From Streptococcus sp. HMSC034E03 (GTDB lineage: Bacteria > Bacillota > Bacilli > Lactobacillales > Streptococcaceae), in contig NZ_KV804992.1 of NCBI RefSeq assembly GCF_001811505.1, positions 1-41,091 on the forward strand: a stretch of 41,091 nucleotides of DNA, written 5' to 3'. Position 1 is the stretch's first letter. Every line of letters starts with the position of its first letter. The translations under genes were made by a program, and so were the position numbers. Positions 18,822-26,671 of the stretch are shown in pieces. The notes beneath the pieces are model-generated. The model ran no database searches, was not told where the DNA came from, and worked only from the letters and a program-made list of their open reading frames with translations.

Positions 18822-19992
18822 CAGTCTTCACCTCTTTTCCTTCTTGCAAGGAAGCTGTCGGATTACTGATGACTTTTGCTCCATCTGTCAGACCAGATGT
18901 GATTTCTTGATTTTCTGCATCTGCATTGCCCAATCCAACTTCAACTTTTTTGGCCTTTTGATTTTCATCAAGGATCCAAACATAGTTTTTCTCTTCTTCC
19001 ATGACTACGCTGGTGATCGGAACAATCAATGCTTTGCTAGTGCTTTTCACTTCGACACTGACTGTAAAGCCCTGTTTCAAATCACCGATTTCACTAGTTA
19101 CATCGACTGTATATGGATATTTAGACCCTGTGTTTGAACCAGCCAAGCTACTACTTGCTTCACTGTTATTTTTTGGATAATTTGAAATATAGCTAATCTT
19201 ACCATTCCAAGTTTTATCTGGGTAAACCTTGGAAGTGAAAGTGACTTCTTGACCTACAGATAGATTGGCAAGGTTGTACTCAGAAAGCTCTCCCTTGACC
19301 TGCAAGTTATCGTTACTTACGATATGAACCAAAACTTGACTATTTCCTGTTGGAGATTTTGAAACGTTACGATTCACTTCAACAACTGTTCCCTCCACCG
19401 TACTCAATACCGTAGCAGCATTCAACTGGGCTTGAGCTTTTTCAAGTTGCGCTTCTGCATCTGCACGCACATCACGAGCATCGCTGATTTGAGAATCAAT
19501 AGCAGCTGTGGCAGAACTTGATGACTGAGCTGCTGCTTGTCCAGTTGCTCCTTCTAGACCTGCTTGCGGAAGGCTAGGTGTTGCTGCAGCAGTATTTCGA
19601 GACTCATTCAGATCATTGATATGACGGTCAGCTTTAGCAACTGCACGACTGGCAGCATCATAGGCAGCCTGGGCTTCTGTGCTACTATACTTGACTAAGG
19701 CTTGGCCCTCGCTTACCTTATCACCAACTGAAACTAGAACCTCATCCAAATCTCCCTTGCTGCCATCAAAATAAACATATTGTTCTTTTTGAGCAGTTAC
19801 TGTACCTGATAAAAGAACTGAAGATGCCACAGACCCCTCTTTGGCAAGGACTATCTTAGCAGTTTCATCTTTTGCTGCATCTTGATTTGGTTGTCTTAAC
19901 AGAAGAACAGCTGCTGCTCCCACTACAAATACTGACGCCACTCCAATAGCAGTAAATAAAGGCCATTTCTTAGCTTTTGACTTTCTTTTCAT
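18805..19992 (-). CDS. MacA-like membrane-fusion protein
   Basis: 395 residues from the ATG at 19992 (GGGG seven bases upstream). An N-terminal anchor at about 10-30 follows a Lys/Arg-rich tail. Then come a lipoyl/barrel-sandwich half, an alpha-helical hairpin rich in Ala, Gln and Asp (about 100-195), the second lipoyl half beginning VEGTVVEVNR, and beta-barrel domains to the end. It sits outside the membrane and hands substrates to or from the pump. First gene of the operon. Confidence 0.9.
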   Translation of the reverse strand: MKRKSKAKKWPLFTAIGVASVFVVGAAAVLLLRQPNQDAAKDETAKIVLAKEGSVASSVLLSGTVTAQKEQYVYFDGSKGDLDEVLVSVGDKVSEGQALVKYSSTEAQAAYDAASRAVAKADRHINDLNESRNTAAATPSLPQAGLEGATGQAAAQSSSSATAAIDSQISDARDVRADAEAQLEKAQAQLNAATVLSTVEGTVVEVNRNVSKSPTGNSQVLVHIVSNDNLQVKGELSEYNLANLSVGQEVTFTSKVYPDKTWNGKISYISNYPKNNSEASSSLAGSNTGSKYPYTVDVTSEIGDLKQGFTVSVEVKSTSKALIVPITSVVMEEEKNYVWILDENQKAKKVEVGLGNADAENQEITSGLTDGAKVISNPTASLQEGKEVKTDEATN

Positions 19993-20025
19993 AGCAATAC
20001 CCCTTTTATAAATATATATGTTAAG

Positions 20026-20054
20026 ATTATAGCACATATCCTAAAAATGAACAA
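20026..20054 (-). promoter_or_regulatory. Promoter of the efflux operon
   Basis: TTGTTC (20049-20054), 17 bases, TATAAT (20026-20031) with an extended TG on the minus strand. Confidence 0.8.
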
Positions 20055-20097
20055 TTTATTTCTCATTATCCAAAAACATTTGCTAAATCTTTTATTG

Positions 20098-20114
20098 TTG
20101 TATTAGTTATACAA
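20098..20114. promoter_or_regulatory. Inverted repeat between the efflux and gor promoters
   Basis: TTGTAT-N5-ATACAA, a perfect 6+6 repeat, lies 44 bases upstream of the efflux -35 and about 65 bases upstream of the gor -35. It resembles operators of GntR/YtrA-type repressors in form only. No such regulator gene is in the window. Confidence 0.45.
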
Positions 20115-20179
20115 TACACTTTCTTTTTTATTTTTGCAAGCATTTTCTTAAAAATTTTTAAGCGTAGCAGATTTTTGCA

Positions 20180-20208
20180 TTGACCTCCAAAAAAAGATAG
20201 AATATGAC
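20180..20208 (+). promoter_or_regulatory. gor promoter
   Basis: TTGACC (20180-20185), 17 bases, TATGAC (20203-20208), followed by AAGGAG seven to eight bases before the ATG at 20233. Confidence 0.6.
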
Positions 20209-20232
20209 TAGAAAACAACAAAGGAGCTTTCT

Positions 20233-21579
20233 ATGAGAGAATACGATATTATCGCCATTGGAGGAGGTAGCGGGGGTATTGCTACCATGAATCGTGCTGG
20301 TGAACATGGTGCTAAAGCGGCAGTTATTGAGGAAAAGAAATTAGGTGGAACCTGTGTCAATATTGGCTGCGTTCCTAAGAAAATTATGTGGTACGGAGCT
20401 CAAATCGCAGAGAGCATCCACAAATATGGACCTGACTATGGTTTTACAAGTACTGGTATTGAATTTGATTATTCAAGGCTTCGTAAAAATCGTGAAGCCT
20501 ATATTGATCGTGCTCGCTCTTCTTATGGTGGAAGCTTTAAGCGTAACGGAGTTGATTTGATTGAAGGACGCGCCGAGTTCGTTGATGCTCATACTGTTAG
20601 TGTCAATGGAGAGTTGATCCGAGCTAAGCACATCGTGATTGCGACTGGGGCACATCCTCATATTCCTGCCATTCCTGGTGCTGAACTAGGTGGTAGTTCT
20701 GATGATGTCTTTGCTTGGGAAGAGTTACCTGAATCTGTAGCCATTCTTGGGGCAGGTTACATTGCTGTCGAATTGGCTGGCGTGCTCCATACCCTTGGTG
20801 TGCAGACAGATTTATTCGTCCGTCGCGAGCGTCCGCTCCGTGGATTTGATAGTTATATTGTTGATAGTCTAGTTCAAGAAATGGAAAATACTGGATTAAA
20901 CCTCCACACCCATAAGGTTCCTGCTAAACTTGAAAAAACTGAACAAGGCACTACCATTCATTTCGAAGATGGTAGTACTCATACTGCCAGTCAAGTTATC
21001 TGGGCAACTGGCCGCCGTCCAAACGTTGAAGGACTCCAGCTAGAAAAGGCAGGCGTTACCCTCAATGAACGCGGCTTTATCCAGGTTGATGAATACCAAA
21101 ATACTGTCGTTGAAGGTATCTACGCTCTTGGAGATGTCACAGGCGAAAAGGAACTGACTCCTGTCGCTATCAAAGCTGGGCGTACACTCTCTGAAAGACT
21201 TTTCAATGGAAAAACCAATGCAAAAATGGACTACACGACTATTCCAACTGTTGTCTTCTCACACCCAGCTATCGGAACAGTCGGCCTGACTGAGGAAGAA
21301 GCCATCAAAGAGTATGGACAAGAAAACATTAAAGTTTATACTTCAAAATTTGCTTCTATGTATTCAGCAGTTACTAGTCACCGTCAAGAAGCACGCTTCA
21401 AGCTCGTTACAGCTGGTGCGGACGAAAAGGTCGTTGGCCTTCATGGTATCGGCTACGGCGTCGATGAAATGATTCAAGGCTTCGCAGTTGCTATCAAGAT
21501 GGGCGCTACAAAAGCAGACTTTGATGCTACAGTCGCTATCCATCCTACAGGTTCAGAAGAATTTGTGACTATGCGTTAA
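20233..21579 (+). CDS. gor: Glutathione reductase
   Basis: 448 residues. FAD motif GGGSGG at about 10-15, redox-active pair Cys41 and Cys46 in [13 protein letters not shown](P)H motif [11 protein letters not shown] at about 173-183, and the C-terminal HPTGSEE with catalytic His437. It reduces oxidised glutathione with NADPH in the cytoplasm; mitis-group streptococci import glutathione and depend on this enzyme under oxidative and metal stress. Single-gene unit, codon use like its neighbours. Confidence 0.95.
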   Translation: MREYDIIAIGGGSGGIATMNRAGEHGAKAAVIEEKKLGGTCVNIGCVPKKIMWYGAQIAESIHKYGPDYGFTSTGIEFDYSRLRKNREAYIDRARSSYGGSFKRNGVDLIEGRAEFVDAHTVSVNGELIRAKHIVIATGAHPHIPAIPGAELGGSSDDVFAWEELPESVAILGAGYIAVELAGVLHTLGVQTDLFVRRERPLRGFDSYIVDSLVQEMENTGLNLHTHKVPAKLEKTEQGTTIHFEDGSTHTASQVIWATGRRPNVEGLQLEKAGVTLNERGFIQVDEYQNTVVEGIYALGDVTGEKELTPVAIKAGRTLSERLFNGKTNAKMDYTTIPTVVFSHPAIGTVGLTEEEAIKEYGQENIKVYTSKFASMYSAVTSHRQEARFKLVTAGADEKVVGLHGIGYGVDEMIQGFAVAIKMGATKADFDATVAIHPTGSEEFVTMR

Positions 21580-21606
21580 TACAAAAAGAGACCATCACGG
21601 TCACTC

Positions 21607-21648
21607 AGATTGAAGAAAAAGCCTATTTTGGACTATTTTCTTCAATCT
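21607..21648 (+). terminator. gor terminator
   Basis: AGATTGAAGAAAA (21607-21619) pairs exactly with the segment 21636-21648, followed by TTTTC. It lies 27 bases behind the gor stop. Confidence 0.85.
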
Positions 21649-21668
21649 TTTTCTTTTACTAGAGCAAA

Positions 21669-21850
21669 TTATAAAACACTTAAAAATAGCATCCCATCAG
21701 GATTCCTAATAATTTTCACTATATGGTAGCCAAGCTCTATAAGGCTAGTCTTTTTATTACGGATAAGATTTACCTGTGTTTTGAAAACTCTCTTGGCCTC
21801 CGGTTCTCTCTAAATCGACCGCCACAAATTTGTAACCTTTGTTTTTAAAA
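21669..21850 (-). pseudogene. Possible gene remnant
   Basis: On the minus strand 21669-21809 reads openly to a TAA (ends IIRNPDGMLFLSVL). A second piece in another frame, YFKNKGYKFVAVDLERTGG, lies just upstream up to about 21850. Together they look like the frameshifted 3' end of a lost gene, partly reused as the bioY promoter region. No start or ribosome site is seen and I do not recognise the family. Confidence 0.3.
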
Positions 21851-21854
21851 TAGG

Positions 21855-21914
21855 TTGACAATTGTGTTTCTTAAAGTATAATAGTTACTATAAATTACAA
21901 AAGAGGTTAACTAT
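21855..21914 (+). promoter_or_regulatory. bioY promoter with predicted BirA operator
   Basis: TTGACA (21855-21860), 16 bases, TATAAT (21877-21882). Overlapping the -10 and the ribosome site is an inverted repeat: ATAGTTACT (21881-21889), 16 bases, GTTAACTAT (21906-21914). Its half-sites and spacing fit the biotin-operon repressor sites predicted for Firmicutes BirA, so bioY is probably shut off when biotin is plentiful. The left half has two mismatches from perfect symmetry. Confidence 0.75.
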
Positions 21915-21915
21915 T

Positions 21916-22455
21916 ATGAAAAAAGCACATATTTACGCTATTCCAGCTATCGGGGCTGCTCTGATTGCAGTATTAGCCCAAATCAGTATCCCAATTGGAC
22001 CTGTACCATTTACTCTGCAAAACTTTGCTATCGGACTCATCGCTACTGTTTTTCGACCTAGGGAAGCTGTTCTCTCTGTTGGAATCTATCTCTTACTGGG
22101 TGCCATTGGTCTTCCTGTCTTTGCTGGTGGAGGAGCTGGTTTCCATGTTTTAGTAGGACCAAGTGCTGGTTATCTTTGGTTTGACCTAGTCTATGCAGGA
22201 CTTGCATCTTATCTAACACACACAAATAGTGGTGTTGTACGTATTTTCCTAGCCAATCTCTTGGGTGATTCACTTGTTTTTGTCGGTGGTATCCTCAGCC
22301 TACACTTCCTCGCTGGTATGCCTTTTGATAAGGCACTGGCTGTCGGTGTCATTCCCTTTATAATTCCTGATCTTGCAAAAATTATTGCCATTAGTTTTAT
22401 CGGACGACCACTCCTTCAACGTCTTAGTAATCAACCCTACTTTTCACATAAATAA
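21916..22455 (+). CDS. bioY: Biotin ECF transporter substrate-binding subunit BioY
   Basis: 179 residues from the ATG at 21916; AAGAGG lies nine bases upstream, and the earlier open frame lies before the promoter. Hydrophobic with about six membrane segments, and the BioY signature GPVPFTLQNFA near residue 25 and the glycine-rich AGGGAGFHVLVGPSAGY loop. It captures biotin at the membrane; the shared EcfAA'T module must be encoded elsewhere. No biotin synthesis genes are nearby, in line with auxotrophy. Confidence 0.95.
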   Translation: MKKAHIYAIPAIGAALIAVLAQISIPIGPVPFTLQNFAIGLIATVFRPREAVLSVGIYLLLGAIGLPVFAGGGAGFHVLVGPSAGYLWFDLVYAGLASYLTHTNSGVVRIFLANLLGDSLVFVGGILSLHFLAGMPFDKALAVGVIPFIIPDLAKIIAISFIGRPLLQRLSNQPYFSHK

Positions 22456-22456
22456 A

Positions 22457-22492
22457 GAAAGGAGGTCGGGAATTTTCGCCCAACCTCCTTTC
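22457..22492. terminator. Terminator shared by bioY and ydbC
   Basis: GAAAGGAGGT pairs with ACCTCCTTTC, a one-base mismatch follows, then GGG/CCC closes an eight-base loop. It lies between two convergent genes, with T-runs on the bioY side. Confidence 0.85.
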
Positions 22493-22512
22493 GTCTGTTT
22501 TTATATGATTGC

Positions 22513-22728
22513 TTATTGATTTTTAAAGGCATCGACCATCACTTGAAACTCTTCGTTTGAAAGGGTGATTCCTTTCCCCATCTTAGTGTGGTCTGGACTC
22601 CAAGCACGAATGTCAAACTTTGCTGGTGCTCCGTTAAAGCTGACACGATTGATTTCCTTAGTCCAACCTTTTTCATTCTCTGAGAGCGTAAGTAAGTGTT
22701 CCTCGATTTCAAATGTAAATTCTGCCAT
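22513..22728 (-). CDS. ydbC: YdbC-like PC4-family single-stranded nucleic acid binding protein
   Basis: 71 residues closely matching Lactococcus lactis YdbC: LSENEKGWTKEINRVSFN, then KFDIRAWSPDHTKMGKG and TLSNEEF. The family is a small dimeric beta-sheet/helix fold related to eukaryotic PC4, shown to bind single-stranded DNA. The cellular role is unsettled (replication, repair or transcription). Single gene, convergent with bioY. Confidence 0.85.
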   Translation of the reverse strand: MAEFTFEIEEHLLTLSENEKGWTKEINRVSFNGAPAKFDIRAWSPDHTKMGKGITLSNEEFQVMVDAFKNQ

Positions 22729-22772
22729 TGTATTCTCCTTTTGATTGTCTTCACTTGATTATTCGTAAAATC

Positions 22773-22801
22773 TTGTAGATTTTTTTAAAATTGTATATAA
22801 T
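22773..22801 (+). promoter_or_regulatory. Promoter of the gene at 22824
   Basis: TTGTAG (22773-22778), 17 bases, TATAAT (22796-22801). The transcript start would be about 15 bases before the GGGAGG ribosome site. Confidence 0.75.
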
Positions 22802-22823
22802 GGTAAAAAGAAGGGAGGCTCCG

Positions 22824-23144
22824 ATGAAAGATTTATTTAACTACATTCAACAAAAATTCCAAGGCTTTCTCAACGGACGAGAAGAACCAGATCATTCCAA
22901 AGCTGACTCCCTGACAAGTGCCATTAAAGAGGCGCTTCTAAAAAAAACTGCTGTCCACATTATTTTTTCCGATACGAGTTTTACAGGGGATATCATCAAA
23001 TATGATACAGACCGCCAGCAAATTATCGTTAAAAATTTTGCAAAAAATGTGACCCGCATTATTCGAATCCCAGATATTCAGAAAGTGAGTTTTGTTCCCT
23101 CAACCGTCCAAACTGCCCAAAAAAATCGATTTAAGAAAGAGTGA
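22824..23144 (+). CDS. Small protein with a probable Sm/SH3-like beta barrel
   Basis: 106 residues from the ATG at 22824, five bases after GGGAGG. The N-terminal 45 residues are helical and charged. The C-terminal part, AVHIIFSDTSFTGDIIKYD through RIIRIPDIQKVSFV, alternates like the five strands of an Sm or YolD-like small barrel. I do not recognise a named family. Cytoplasmic, monocistronic; its stop lies inside the terminator stem. Confidence 0.75.
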   Translation: MKDLFNYIQQKFQGFLNGREEPDHSKADSLTSAIKEALLKKTAVHIIFSDTSFTGDIIKYDTDRQQIIVKNFAKNVTRIIRIPDIQKVSFVPSTVQTAQKNRFKKE

Positions 23145-23170
23145 GATGAGTTTTCATCATCTCACTCTTT
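23136..23170. terminator. Bidirectional terminator
   Basis: A 14-base perfect stem (23136-23149 with 23157-23170, arms AAAGAGTGAGATGA and its complement) with a seven-base loop, between the convergent genes at 22824 and 23513. Confidence 0.88.
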
Positions 23171-23174
23171 TCTA

Positions 23175-23513
23175 TTAACGAATTTGTTCAAAATGAAGGT
23201 GAACAGCAATGTGTTCTCCGTAACCACTTCTCTCTAAATCACGTTGCAAACGGTAAGAGATATAGTGTTCAGCGATGGTAATGTAGCCTGCGCCAAGCAA
23301 GCGATGCTCAACCATTGATTGAATCATGCTGATAGTGGCACGCTCCACTTTTGCTTCTTCTAGATCCAAGACAACTTTTTTAGTTACCTGAGCTAGATTT
23401 TGACGTAAATCATCTGTCAAAACATAAACTGTTTGCGCAGCTTTGAGAATGGCTTGATAGATTTTATCTGGATCAAAATCGGCAACTTGTCCATCACGTT
23501 TAATGACTTGCAT
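23175..23513 (-). CDS. Stand-alone ATP-cone domain protein
   Basis: 112 residues. Positions 2-90 are an ATP-cone: VIKRDGQVADFDPDKIYQAI, then the Arg/Glu-rich VERATISMIQSMVEHRL segment, and AEHYISYRLQRD. ATP-cones sense ATP/dATP in ribonucleotide reductases and in the repressor NrdR, but here neither a reductase domain nor the NrdR zinc ribbon is attached. It may regulate nucleotide metabolism by binding a partner; this is inference. AAGGAG precedes the start, 12 bases after trmD. Confidence 0.85.
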   Translation of the reverse strand: MQVIKRDGQVADFDPDKIYQAILKAAQTVYVLTDDLRQNLAQVTKKVVLDLEEAKVERATISMIQSMVEHRLLGAGYITIAEHYISYRLQRDLERSGYGEHIAVHLHFEQIR

Positions 23514-23525
23514 AAGCTTCTCCTT

Positions 23526-24246
23526 TTAATTTGTATTTTCTTTAATGTCTGCTAACATTTTAGCTTCTTCTGCTGTTAATTCGTAATGTTCCAACAAATC
23601 TGGTCTACGCTCATAAGTTTTTTTGAGACTTTCATAGAGACGCCATTGACGAATCTTCTCATGGTGCCCACTCATAAGCACTTCTGGAACCACCATCCCA
23701 CGATAATCAAAAGGACGTGTGTACTGAGGATATTCGAGGAGCCCAGATGAGAAGCTATCATCTTGGTGACTGGTTTCCTTCCCAATCACTTCTGGTATCA
23801 AGCGAACCGTCGCATCAATCATGGTCATTGCTGCCAGTTCTCCACCAGTTAGAACATAATCACCAAGGGAAATCTCATCTGTTACCAAGGTCTTAATGCG
23901 TTCATCATAGCCCTCGTAGTGACCACAGATAAAGATGAGTTCCTCTTCTTTGGCTAAATCTTCAGCATAAGCCTGGTCAAACTGCTTACCTGCAGGATCC
24001 AAAAGAATCACGCGCGGATTCTTCTTTTCAATAGCATCAAAAGGCATCGAAAATGGGTTGGGCACGGAGCAACATGCCCTGACCGCCTCCGTAAGGCTCA
24101 TCGTCGACATGGCGGGCCTTTTCAGCATATTCTCGAAAATTATGATACTGGATATCCAAGAGCCCTTTTTCACGAGCCTTTCCAACGATTGAGTGCTCCA
24201 GTGGAGAAAACATCTCTGGAAAAAGGGTTAAAATATCAATCTTCAT
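23526..24246 (-). pseudogene. trmD: trmD, tRNA (guanine37-N1)-methyltransferase, with a one-base frameshift
   Basis: Read from 24246 the protein begins normally ([22 protein letters not shown]) and reaches QPIFDAF followed by TGA at 24037-24039. Coding continues in the +1 frame ([45 protein letters not shown]) to a stop at 23526. One extra T in a run of four (24039-24042) explains it: removing it restores a 239-residue TrmD with the complete trefoil-knot SAM site. The enzyme makes m1G37 and prevents frameshifting; it is reported essential in pneumococcus. The junction reads GCC-UUU-UGA, so a +1 slip on UUU would rejoin the frames as in prfB. Sequence error is the simplest alternative. It overlaps rimM by 11 bases. 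Confidence 0.92.
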
Positions 24247-24754
24247 CGTCTAACCCTTCTAAGATTTCCACATCGACCCGTTTATTTGGAATATCAACAT
24301 TGAGAACCACTGGTGGGATATATGGTAAAAGCAGATCACGTTTTCCCTTACGCTTAACTACCCAAACATCATTGGCCCCTGGTTGAAGAATTTCCTTAAT
24401 GGTTCCAATCAAGTTGTCACCCTCGTAGACCTCTAGTCCAATAATCTCGTGATAGTAAAATTCACCCTCATCTAGGTCATTAAGGTTTTCTTCCGCAACC
24501 TTCAAACTGTAGCCCTTGTATTTTTCGATATCATTGATGTGATACATATCCTTAAATTTGATGATATCAAAGTTTTTATGCTTACGGTGACTTGCGATAG
24601 TCACTGTTTTAACAAATTGATCCTTCTCATCAAACAAGGCCAGTTCTGCACCTTTTTTAAAGCGTTCTTCCGAAAAATCCGTCACAGATAAGACTCTCAT
24701 CTCACCTTGCAAACCTTGTGTATTAACGATTTTTCCAACGTTAAAATAGTTCAT
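24236..24754 (-). CDS. rimM: 16S rRNA processing protein RimM
   Basis: 172 residues. N-terminal RimM domain starting [18 protein letters not shown], and a C-terminal PRC-barrel beginning [14 protein letters not shown] with [13 protein letters not shown] near the end. It assists maturation of the 30S head and binds S19. AGGAG lies six bases before the ATG. Coupled to trmD by an 11-base overlap, the usual arrangement. Confidence 0.95.
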   Translation of the reverse strand: MNYFNVGKIVNTQGLQGEMRVLSVTDFSEERFKKGAELALFDEKDQFVKTVTIASHRKHKNFDIIKFKDMYHINDIEKYKGYSLKVAEENLNDLDEGEFYYHEIIGLEVYEGDNLIGTIKEILQPGANDVWVVKRKGKRDLLLPYIPPVVLNVDIPNKRVDVEILEGLDDED

Positions 24755-24790
24755 TTGATCTCCTGTAATTTCCTTATCTCCATTTTCTTC

Positions 24791-25573
24791 TTACAATTTT
24801 TTAATAATATCTATAATTTTTTCTGATTCGGACCACTGTAAATAATGATGACTTCCACTTAGAATAAGTCTAGTCTTAGAAGTCCAATATTCTGATTCTC
24901 TGTACTCTTTTTCTCTATAAGCCTGACAAAAAATAAATACAGGGATACGATCTGTTATTGACACATCCTCAAAATCTTCCTTGGTGATCTCAACAGATAC
25001 CTGAAAGCCCGGAACTTGAGATTCCAACTCTGAGCCTTTTTCTTGCATTAATTCCCATATCTTTTTATTAATTTCAGGGCTAAAGGTGGTTTGAGTTAAG
25101 TTCTTAAAATAAAGTTCAGGACCGAATTCTTCAATCAGTCTCATTTGCTTTTCCATTTCTGGATAAGGATTCTTTGAAAAATCAGCAAACATTACTTTTT
25201 TAGTTGTCGGTTCAATCGCCACTAAAGCTTGACAATTAAAATCTTTGTTCATCAATTTGCAAGCTAAGATTCCACTCAAGCTATGAACACAAAGTACATA
25301 ATCAGAAATATTTAGTTTTTTAAGAATTTCATAAACTGCATCTACAAGATTGTCAAGATTTTTTCCAGCTAGGTTCTGAATCGAACTCCTACCTGTATTT
25401 GGAAAATCAATTGTCAAATAACCAATTGTGGGAGGAAGTTTTTCAAGTATAAGTGAAAAATTTTCATAACTTGGTATCAAACCTGCCCCATTTAGACAAA
25501 CAAGCATTTTCTTTTGCTTTTGATAAGTAACAGAGAGACTACCGATTTCTGTAGATACTTCAAACCTCTTCAT
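24791..25573 (-). CDS. Alpha/beta hydrolase
   Basis: 260 residues from the ATG at 25573; an in-frame GTG four codons earlier is less likely. Oxyanion region CLNGAG at 26-31, nucleophile elbow VHSLSG with Ser98, and GSHHYLQWS near the end giving the catalytic His. The acid is not certain. Substrate unknown. It separates rimM-trmD from khpA-rpsP, which are adjacent in many genomes, and has its own promoter, so it may be an insertion into an older gene order. Confidence 0.8.
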   Translation of the reverse strand: MKRFEVSTEIGSLSVTYQKQKKMLVCLNGAGLIPSYENFSLILEKLPPTIGYLTIDFPNTGRSSIQNLAGKNLDNLVDAVYEILKKLNISDYVLCVHSLSGILACKLMNKDFNCQALVAIEPTTKKVMFADFSKNPYPEMEKQMRLIEEFGPELYFKNLTQTTFSPEINKKIWELMQEKGSELESQVPGFQVSVEITKEDFEDVSITDRIPVFIFCQAYREKEYRESEYWTSKTRLILSGSHHYLQWSESEKIIDIIKKL

Positions 25574-25624
25574 AAAGAAATCCACTCATTCTATATAATG
25601 AATTATTAAAAATCCTTATCCTTT

Positions 25625-25653
25625 ATTTTATCACGTTCTAGGTATTTTCACAA
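25625..25653 (-). promoter_or_regulatory. Candidate promoter of the hydrolase-rimM-trmD group
   Basis: TTGTGA (25648-25653), 17 bases, TAAAAT (25625-25630) with extended TG on the minus strand. It would also serve rimM and trmD, whose upstream gap shows no better promoter. Confidence 0.55.
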
Positions 25654-25667
25654 GTTGGAGAAAAAAG

Positions 25668-26003
25668 CTAGTTCTGACCTTCCGCTTCTAAATATCCTTC
25701 CAAATCTCGTTCATGGTGATACTTGATGGCAGCTTTCTTATCTTTTTCAAAAATGGTCTTGGTTAGATCAATATCGTTGATAGCTGCGATTGAAACCGTA
25801 TAATGAATAATATCAGCAAGTTCTTTAGCAAGTTCCTCATTTGAGTCCTGAACTCCCTTTTTTCGTCCAGAACGTCCATTTAAAACCTCGGCTACTTCAC
25901 CAACTTCTTCAACTAGTTTTATAAAGAGCCCTTCTTCTGTTCTAGATTGCTGGTAATGTTCTAGCAAATAGGCTTGTAGTTGTCTAACTGTTAAATCCTT
26001 CAT
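25668..26003 (-). CDS. MazG-like nucleotide pyrophosphohydrolase
   Basis: 111 residues, all-alpha. Metal-binding motif EE-x-x-E at Glu32, Glu33, Glu36 and E-x-x-D at Glu61 and Asp64. It probably hydrolyses (d)NTPs to monophosphates, cleaning the nucleotide pool. AGGAG lies six bases before the ATG. It follows the khpA terminator directly, so it relies on readthrough or an unseen promoter. Confidence 0.85.
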   Translation of the reverse strand: MKDLTVRQLQAYLLEHYQQSRTEEGLFIKLVEEVGEVAEVLNGRSGRKKGVQDSNEELAKELADIIHYTVSIAAINDIDLTKTIFEKDKKAAIKYHHERDLEGYLEAEGQN

Positions 26004-26017
26004 ATCCTTCTCCTAGC

Positions 26018-26047
26018 AAAAAAGCGAGACATCCGTCCCGCTTTTTT
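26018..26047 (-). terminator. Terminator of rpsP-khpA
   Basis: AAAAAAGCG arm at 26018 and CGCTTTTTT arm ending 26047, four-base loop; on the minus strand all positions pair with one G-U. It overlaps the khpA stop codon. Confidence 0.85.
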
Positions 26048-26285
26048 ATTTTTCGTCAATAACGATTCTTACTTTTTTGTCTTCAGTTGGGACAGAGTAG
26101 ACAATCGTTCTTATCGCAGAGATAGTGCGACCCTTACGACCAATCACACGACCCACATCGCTTTGGTCAAGATCCAAATGATACTCCAAAAATTCTGGTG
26201 TATCTTCAATCTTGATAGTTAAGGCATCTGGTTGTGAAATCAAAGGTTTCACAATTGCAATAATGAGATTTTCAATCGTATCCAT
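26046..26285 (-). CDS. khpA: KH-domain RNA-binding protein KhpA
   Basis: 79 residues forming one type II KH domain with the GRKG loop at 49-52 inside [17 protein letters not shown]. In pneumococcus KhpA pairs with KhpB/EloR to bind RNA and control cell elongation. It follows rpsP by 19 bases as in most streptococci. Confidence 0.94.
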   Translation of the reverse strand: MDTIENLIIAIVKPLISQPDALTIKIEDTPEFLEYHLDLDQSDVGRVIGRKGRTISAIRTIVYSVPTEDKKVRIVIDEK

Positions 26286-26304
26286 CTGTCAACCTACTTT
26301 AGAA

Positions 26305-26577
26305 TTATTTAGAGAATTTAGAATCGTGGAATTTTTTCAATACGCCTTCTTTTGAAAGGATGTTGCGTACTGTATCTGAAGGTTGAGCTCCATCAGCCAA
26401 CCATGCAAGAACGCGGTCTTCTTTCAAAGTTACTTGGTTTTCAGCAACAAGTGGGTTGTAAGTTCCAACTGTTTCGATGAAACGTCCATCACGTGGTGAA
26501 CGTGAATCTGCTACGTTAATACGGTAGAAAGGTTTTTTCTTAGAACCCATACGAGTCAAACGGATTTTTACTGCCAT
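26305..26577 (-). CDS. rpsP: Ribosomal protein S16
   Basis: 90 residues with the standard beginning [20 protein letters not shown] and [14 protein letters not shown] at about 30-43. A core protein of 30S assembly. First gene of the rpsP-khpA unit with a strong promoter 70 bases upstream. Confidence 0.97.
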   Translation of the reverse strand: MAVKIRLTRMGSKKKPFYRINVADSRSPRDGRFIETVGTYNPLVAENQVTLKEDRVLAWLADGAQPSDTVRNILSKEGVLKKFHDSKFSK

Positions 26578-26614
26578 TTTTAATATCTCTTTTCTTTTAT
26601 TTTTTAGTTCGGTG

Positions 26615-26631
26615 AAATAGCTGAGCTATTT
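26615..26631 (-). promoter_or_regulatory. Hairpin in the rpsP leader
   Basis: AAATAGC-N3-GCTATTT, a perfect seven-base stem in the transcribed leader about 40 bases before the rpsP start. It may stabilise the mRNA or be a regulatory site; no T-run follows, so it is not a terminator. Confidence 0.4.
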
Positions 26632-26643
26632 AGCACATGTTCT

Positions 26644-26671
26644 ATTATAGCAGATTTCTAAGAGGTGTCAA
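26644..26671 (-). promoter_or_regulatory. rpsP promoter
   Basis: TTGACA (26666-26671), 16 bases, TATAAT (26644-26649) with extended TG on the minus strand. The -35 forms one arm of a palindrome TGTCAAG-N7-CTTGACA at 26666-26686. Confidence 0.88.

Noticed and set aside
23526..24185. A 219-residue minus-strand frame as a separate gene
   Set aside because: Its first 47 or so codons are the out-of-frame shadow of the trmD start; only the part after the frameshift is real TrmD.
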